Of a stretch of DNA of 35,002 nt, positions 32,244 to 35,002 are shown one piece after another. The DNA lies in assembly GCA_046758085.1 (NCBI GenBank), contig JBHHZP010000022.1, positions 1-35,002 on the forward strand, read 5' to 3'. The translations under genes were made by a program, and so were the position numbers. A model generated the notes under the pieces. That model was not told where the DNA came from. It was given only the letters and a program-made list of their open reading frames with translations, and searched no databases. Within the stretch, counting starts at the first letter, position 1. Each line of letters begins with the position of its first letter. The DNA is from VRUB01 sp046758085. Its GTDB lineage: Bacteria > Pseudomonadota > Gammaproteobacteria > Acidiferrobacterales > SPGG2.

Positions 32244-33233
32244 ATGACCACATTCCGCGCTTTTCGCATTCATGACGACAAGGGTAGGGCCGGCATCGAG
32301 CAGATTAACGTCGATGATCTGTCACCTGGTGAGGTCGTGATTAAGGCCGCCTACTCCGACATCAATTATAAAGATGCCCTGGCGGCGACCGGCAAGGGAA
32401 AGATTCTGCGCAAGTATCCCCTGATCGGCGGCATCGACGTGTCCGGCACCGTCGTCTCATCGAGCACGGGAGCGGTGCACGAAGGGGACCCGGTGCTCGT
32501 AACCGGACATGGGTTGAGCGAGGATCACGATGGGGGCTACGCGGAGTACGTGCGCGTCCCCGCGGACTGGGTCGTGCCGCTGCCCGACGGGATGACGCCG
32601 TTCGACGTGATGGCGCTGGGCACCGCCGGCTTCACGGCGGGCCTTGCCATTCACCAGATGGAACACAACGGTCAGATGCCCGATCGCGGGCCGATTGCAG
32701 TCAACGGCGCGACCGGAGGGGTCGGCAGCCTGGCGATCGATATGCTGGCTGGCCTTGGCTATCAGGTGGTCGCTATTACCGGCAAGACGGAATCGCACGA
32801 TTATCTCAAAGCGCTGGGCGCCAGCGAAATCCGCGCTCGGCAGGAGCTGGATATGGGCAAGCGCCCGTTGGAAAAAGCACTGTGGGGGGGCGCCATCGAC
32901 AACCTGGGGGGCGAGATGCTCGCGTGGCTGACGCGTACCGTCGAGCCGCTGGGCAATATCGCGTCGATCGGCCTCGCTGCCGGGTATGAGCTGCACACCA
33001 CGGTGATGCCTTTTATTCTGCGTGGTGTGAATCTGCTCGGCATCAACTCGAGCTACTGTCCGCGCGATCTCCGCCTGCGTATATGGAAAAGGCTTGCCGG
33101 TGATATGCGGCCGCGGCACTTCGACAAGATCGTCACGAACATCGTTTCGCTCGATGAAATGTCACCAGTATTCGAAAACCTGGTGGCGGGCACAGCCACC
33201 GGGCGAACGGTTGTAAAAATCGGAGTTTCGTGA
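32244..33233 (+). CDS. acuI: AcuI/YhdH-type zinc-independent alcohol dehydrogenase family reductase
   Basis: The 329-residue medium-chain reductase is of the YhdH/AcuI type, NADPH-dependent and reducing acrylyl-CoA in the known members. Evidence is the N-terminal GroES-like part with YSDINYKDALAATGKGKI, the nucleotide-binding NGATGGVGSLAIDML, and the C-terminal NLLGINSSYCPRDLRLRIWKRL, a family signature. No structural or catalytic zinc ligands are visible. GGAGG upstream of the ATG at 32244 supports the start. The gene is bracketed by two inverted copies of a palindromic-ended element, so its place beside the leucine genes may reflect insertion rather than a shared pathway. A role with unsaturated short-chain acyl-CoAs is possible. 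Confidence 0.88.
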   Translation: MTTFRAFRIHDDKGRAGIEQINVDDLSPGEVVIKAAYSDINYKDALAATGKGKILRKYPLIGGIDVSGTVVSSSTGAVHEGDPVLVTGHGLSEDHDGGYAEYVRVPADWVVPLPDGMTPFDVMALGTAGFTAGLAIHQMEHNGQMPDRGPIAVNGATGGVGSLAIDMLAGLGYQVVAITGKTESHDYLKALGASEIRARQELDMGKRPLEKALWGGAIDNLGGEMLAWLTRTVEPLGNIASIGLAAGYELHTTVMPFILRGVNLLGINSSYCPRDLRLRIWKRLAGDMRPRHFDKIVTNIVSLDEMSPVFENLVAGTATGRTVVKIGVS

Positions 33234-33307
33234 GCGAACTGTGTGTTGCACAGCACGGGAGGTCGCCAAGAAGTTGACGGTGGCGGCGAGAGGCGACTTG
33301 CGGAGCG

Positions 33308-33454
33308 CGCTGATGCCACGGAAATAGCCCCCGCAAGGGGGGCGCGGGCAGGATGTCGCGCCTGCCCGCCGGGGCAGGGAAGACCCGTCGGGCGGCTCCG
33401 GGGCAGAAGGCGGAAAAGCGCAGCCCCGGAGCCGAGCCGGTGCCACCGGCAACT
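33308..33454. repeat. Palindromic-ended intergenic element, copy B, inverted relative to copy A
   Basis: This 147-base GC-rich element begins GCGCTGATGCCACGG and ends near CCGGTGCCACCGG. It aligns with the reverse complement of copy A (32046-32221), including GGGCAGGATG at 33344-33354 and GGCGGAAAA near 33409-33417. It is more diverged and shorter than copy A, and its terminal repeats are no longer perfect. It fills much of the 241-base gap before the Nudix gene. Confidence 0.6.
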
Positions 33455-33474
33455 TCCGATAAGTTTGGCAAATT

Positions 33475-33918
33475 ATGACCTCACACTCGCCTAAGAAAGG
33501 TCGACCCGAAACCCGCAAGGTCGTAACGGCATTCCTCGAGCACGACGGAAAGATCCTGATCGTGCGGCGCAGCCAAAGGGTGGGGACTTACCAGGGTCGT
33601 TGGTCGGGGATTAGTGGGTATCTGGAGCACGAACCGCTCGAGCAGGCACTGATAGAAATTCGCGAGGAGACGGGGCTTAGCGATAGCGATGTGGAGCTTG
33701 TCCGGCAGGCGGCACCGCTCGAGATCCTCGATCAGGAGGGTAATGCACGCTGGCTGGTGCATCCTTTTCTGTTTCACGTGAAGCGCCCGGATGCGATTCG
33801 GCTTGATTGGGAGAATCTGGAACTGCGCTGGATCGCGCCCGCGCAGCTTGACAACTATCCGACCGTACCGGCACTCAAAAAAACATTGGCACGCTGCCTG
33901 GGTGATGCAGACGCATGA
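33475..33918 (+). CDS. Nudix hydrolase
   Basis: This 147-residue protein has a Nudix box at about residues 48-69, GYLEHEP...EIREETGL, giving the metal-binding Glu cluster (Glu61, Glu64, Glu65). The loop between the first Gly and the helix is shorter than the G-x5-E-x7-REUxEExGU consensus, and the Arg before the first Glu is Ile60, so the box is non-standard. Nudix enzymes cleave nucleoside diphosphates linked to another group; the substrate here is unknown. The stop overlaps the eIF2B-like gene by four bases (ATGA), which strongly suggests a joint function. The start has no strong ribosome binding site. Confidence 0.88.
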   Translation: MTSHSPKKGRPETRKVVTAFLEHDGKILIVRRSQRVGTYQGRWSGISGYLEHEPLEQALIEIREETGLSDSDVELVRQAAPLEILDQEGNARWLVHPFLFHVKRPDAIRLDWENLELRWIAPAQLDNYPTVPALKKTLARCLGDADA

Positions 33919-34796
33919 CAGCGGGCAACTTAGTGCAGGCAATCCGCGACGATCGCGAGCACGGGGCGAGCGAGCTGGCGCGCCAGTGTCTCGACGGCCT
34001 GGTTGAATACGCCCGCACTATCCAGGTGACTGACGCACAGGTTTTGAAAGCACAGCTCATCGGGCTTGCCCGTCAACTCCAACAGGCCCGGCCGGCCATG
34101 GCGCCGATCACTAATCTTCTGGCCCACTGGCTTGCTGCATTTGAGCAGTCGTCCGCTGATACACCGGAAGATATTCGTAACGTCGCCACTAAAGCAGCAG
34201 AAGCTCTGATTCAGGAATCAAAGGGGGCCTTGTCCAAGGCGGCGGCAAATGCGGTTAACCTTATAGGTACCGAAAAAACCATCATTACCCACAGCCTGAG
34301 CTCAACGGTCTTCGCGGTGTTCGAGGCGTTGGCACCCCGAGTCAGGGCCATCGTCACGGAGTCGCGGCCACCGGGAGAAGGACGGCGACTGGCAGAGAAG
34401 CTTTCGGCCCTCGGCATCACCGTCGAGTTCATCAGCGACCAGCAGATGGGTATTTTTGTTCAAAACGCCGACGTGGCGTTGGTGGGGGCGGACACCATCG
34501 CCTCGGAGGGGTCCGTCATCAACAAGGCCGGTACGTATCTGCTCGCGCTCGCTGCGCGCGACCGCGGCATTCCTTTTTACGCTTGCTTCGAAAGCTTCAA
34601 GTGCTCGAAGTTGGCCCCCGAAGCCATCCCTCTCGAGCATAACGACCCCGCGGAGTTCGATCCCCCGGAACTCCCGCACGTCGAAGCACATAATGTTTAT
34701 TTCGACGTGACTCCGTCAGAACTGGTAACAGCTTGGGTAACAGACGCAAGGGTATTCAACGAACGAGCGACGTTCGCACAATTGACGAGCGCATGA
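33915..34796 (+). CDS. eIF2B alpha/beta/delta-like protein (MtnA / ribose-1,5-bisphosphate isomerase superfamily)
   Basis: The 293-residue protein has an N-terminal helical domain (about 1-115) and a Rossmann-like C-terminal domain of the eIF2B/MtnA/R15Pi superfamily. The motif VGADTIASEGSVINKAGT supplies the conserved Asp193, the catalytic Asp of the isomerases. The segment where MtnA and R15Pi have the catalytic Cys (THC) reads THSLSS, with Ser127, as in non-catalytic eIF2B subunits. Isomerase activity of the classical kind is therefore doubtful, but a sugar-phosphate or nucleotide ligand is still likely. It is translated from an ATG overlapping the Nudix stop. True eIF2B does not exist in bacteria, so a translation role is not expected. 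Confidence 0.82.
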   Translation: MTAGNLVQAIRDDREHGASELARQCLDGLVEYARTIQVTDAQVLKAQLIGLARQLQQARPAMAPITNLLAHWLAAFEQSSADTPEDIRNVATKAAEALIQESKGALSKAAANAVNLIGTEKTIITHSLSSTVFAVFEALAPRVRAIVTESRPPGEGRRLAEKLSALGITVEFISDQQMGIFVQNADVALVGADTIASEGSVINKAGTYLLALAARDRGIPFYACFESFKCSKLAPEAIPLEHNDPAEFDPPELPHVEAHNVYFDVTPSELVTAWVTDARVFNERATFAQLTSA

Positions 34797-34927
34797 TCTT
34801 AGTCGGCTTGCATCACCTCGCCATTGCTCCTTCATCTCAGCTTGAGACGTCTGATTCCGGGCACGCGCTCGCAGCACGGATAGAGGGCAACCATGCGAAA
34901 CTCTCAGCGACGGCCGGCTTCAATCTC

Positions 34928-35002
34928 CTAGCAGGGTGTTGAAAACGCCCTGCTAGGCGCCGCAGGGATGCGCCGCTCCATTGTTCAAACGCCTAAGTGT
35001 TT
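34928..35002. repeat. Right terminal REP-like repeat, inverted partner of 18-103
   Basis: CTAGCAGG at 34928 and CCTGCTAG at 34949-34956 pair to form a hairpin with loop GTGTTGAAAACGC. The remainder to the window end is, in reverse complement, AAACACTTAGGCGTTTGAA...GCGGCGCATCCCT, matching the left end. The window stops inside this element. Confidence 0.7.

Overview
The window looks like a bacterial chromosome fragment, most probably from an uncultured or little-studied gammaproteobacterium. This is inferred from the GspA/GspB (ExeA/ExeB) pair, the leucine dehydrogenase + branched-chain dehydrogenase + liu gene order, the short homogentisate dioxygenase and an AcuI/YhdH reductase. No rRNA or complete tRNA gene is visible, nor any CRISPR array, phage gene or transposase. 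Both ends fall inside diverged copies of one REP-like repeat in inverted orientation, as expected of a contig broken at a dispersed repeat.

Layout. (1) 1-809 has no recognisable gene but holds the left terminal repeat and a sigma-54-like promoter. (2) 810-5538 is a prkA-yhbH-spoVR stress operon whose middle gene resembles the Bacillus YhbH type. (3) 5794-7839 is a stand-alone EF-G-like GTPase. (4) 8208-10639 is an orphan gspA-gspB pair. (5) 10770-14150, minus strand, is a large zinc-ribbon/cyclase-like/AAA/TPR signalling ATPase. (6) 14251-15032 is a gene graveyard with the tail of a sugar ABC permease and an unidentified C-terminal remnant. (7) 15033-18159 holds an alpha/beta hydrolase-OsmC fusion, a YbhB-type PEBP protein and a heme-oxygenase-like diiron protein with all metal ligands present.

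(8) The main theme is an amino-acid catabolic island at 18482-33233. On the minus strand kynA, kynU, hppD, hmgA and a fumarylacetoacetase run in one direction (tryptophan to anthranilate; tyrosine to fumarate and acetoacetate). Diverging on the plus strand are leucine dehydrogenase, a three-gene 2-oxoacid dehydrogenase (E1 alpha, E1 beta, E2) best read as branched-chain specific, the methylcrotonyl-CoA carboxylase carboxyltransferase subunit, methylglutaconyl-CoA hydratase and HMG-CoA lyase (leucine to acetoacetate and acetyl-CoA). The tyrosine and leucine branches both end in acetoacetate, so this is a largely ketogenic locus. Absent from the window are isovaleryl-CoA dehydrogenase, the biotin subunit of methylcrotonyl-CoA carboxylase, E3, kynurenine formamidase and maleylacetoacetate isomerase.

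(9) An AcuI/YhdH-like reductase follows, flanked by two diverged copies of a palindromic-ended element in inverted orientation. (10) The last genes are an overlapping Nudix hydrolase and eIF2B/ribose-1,5-bisphosphate-isomerase-like protein. The latter keeps the active-site Asp but has Ser where the catalytic Cys is expected. This pair, the inverted elements and the diiron protein are the best places to look for something undescribed.
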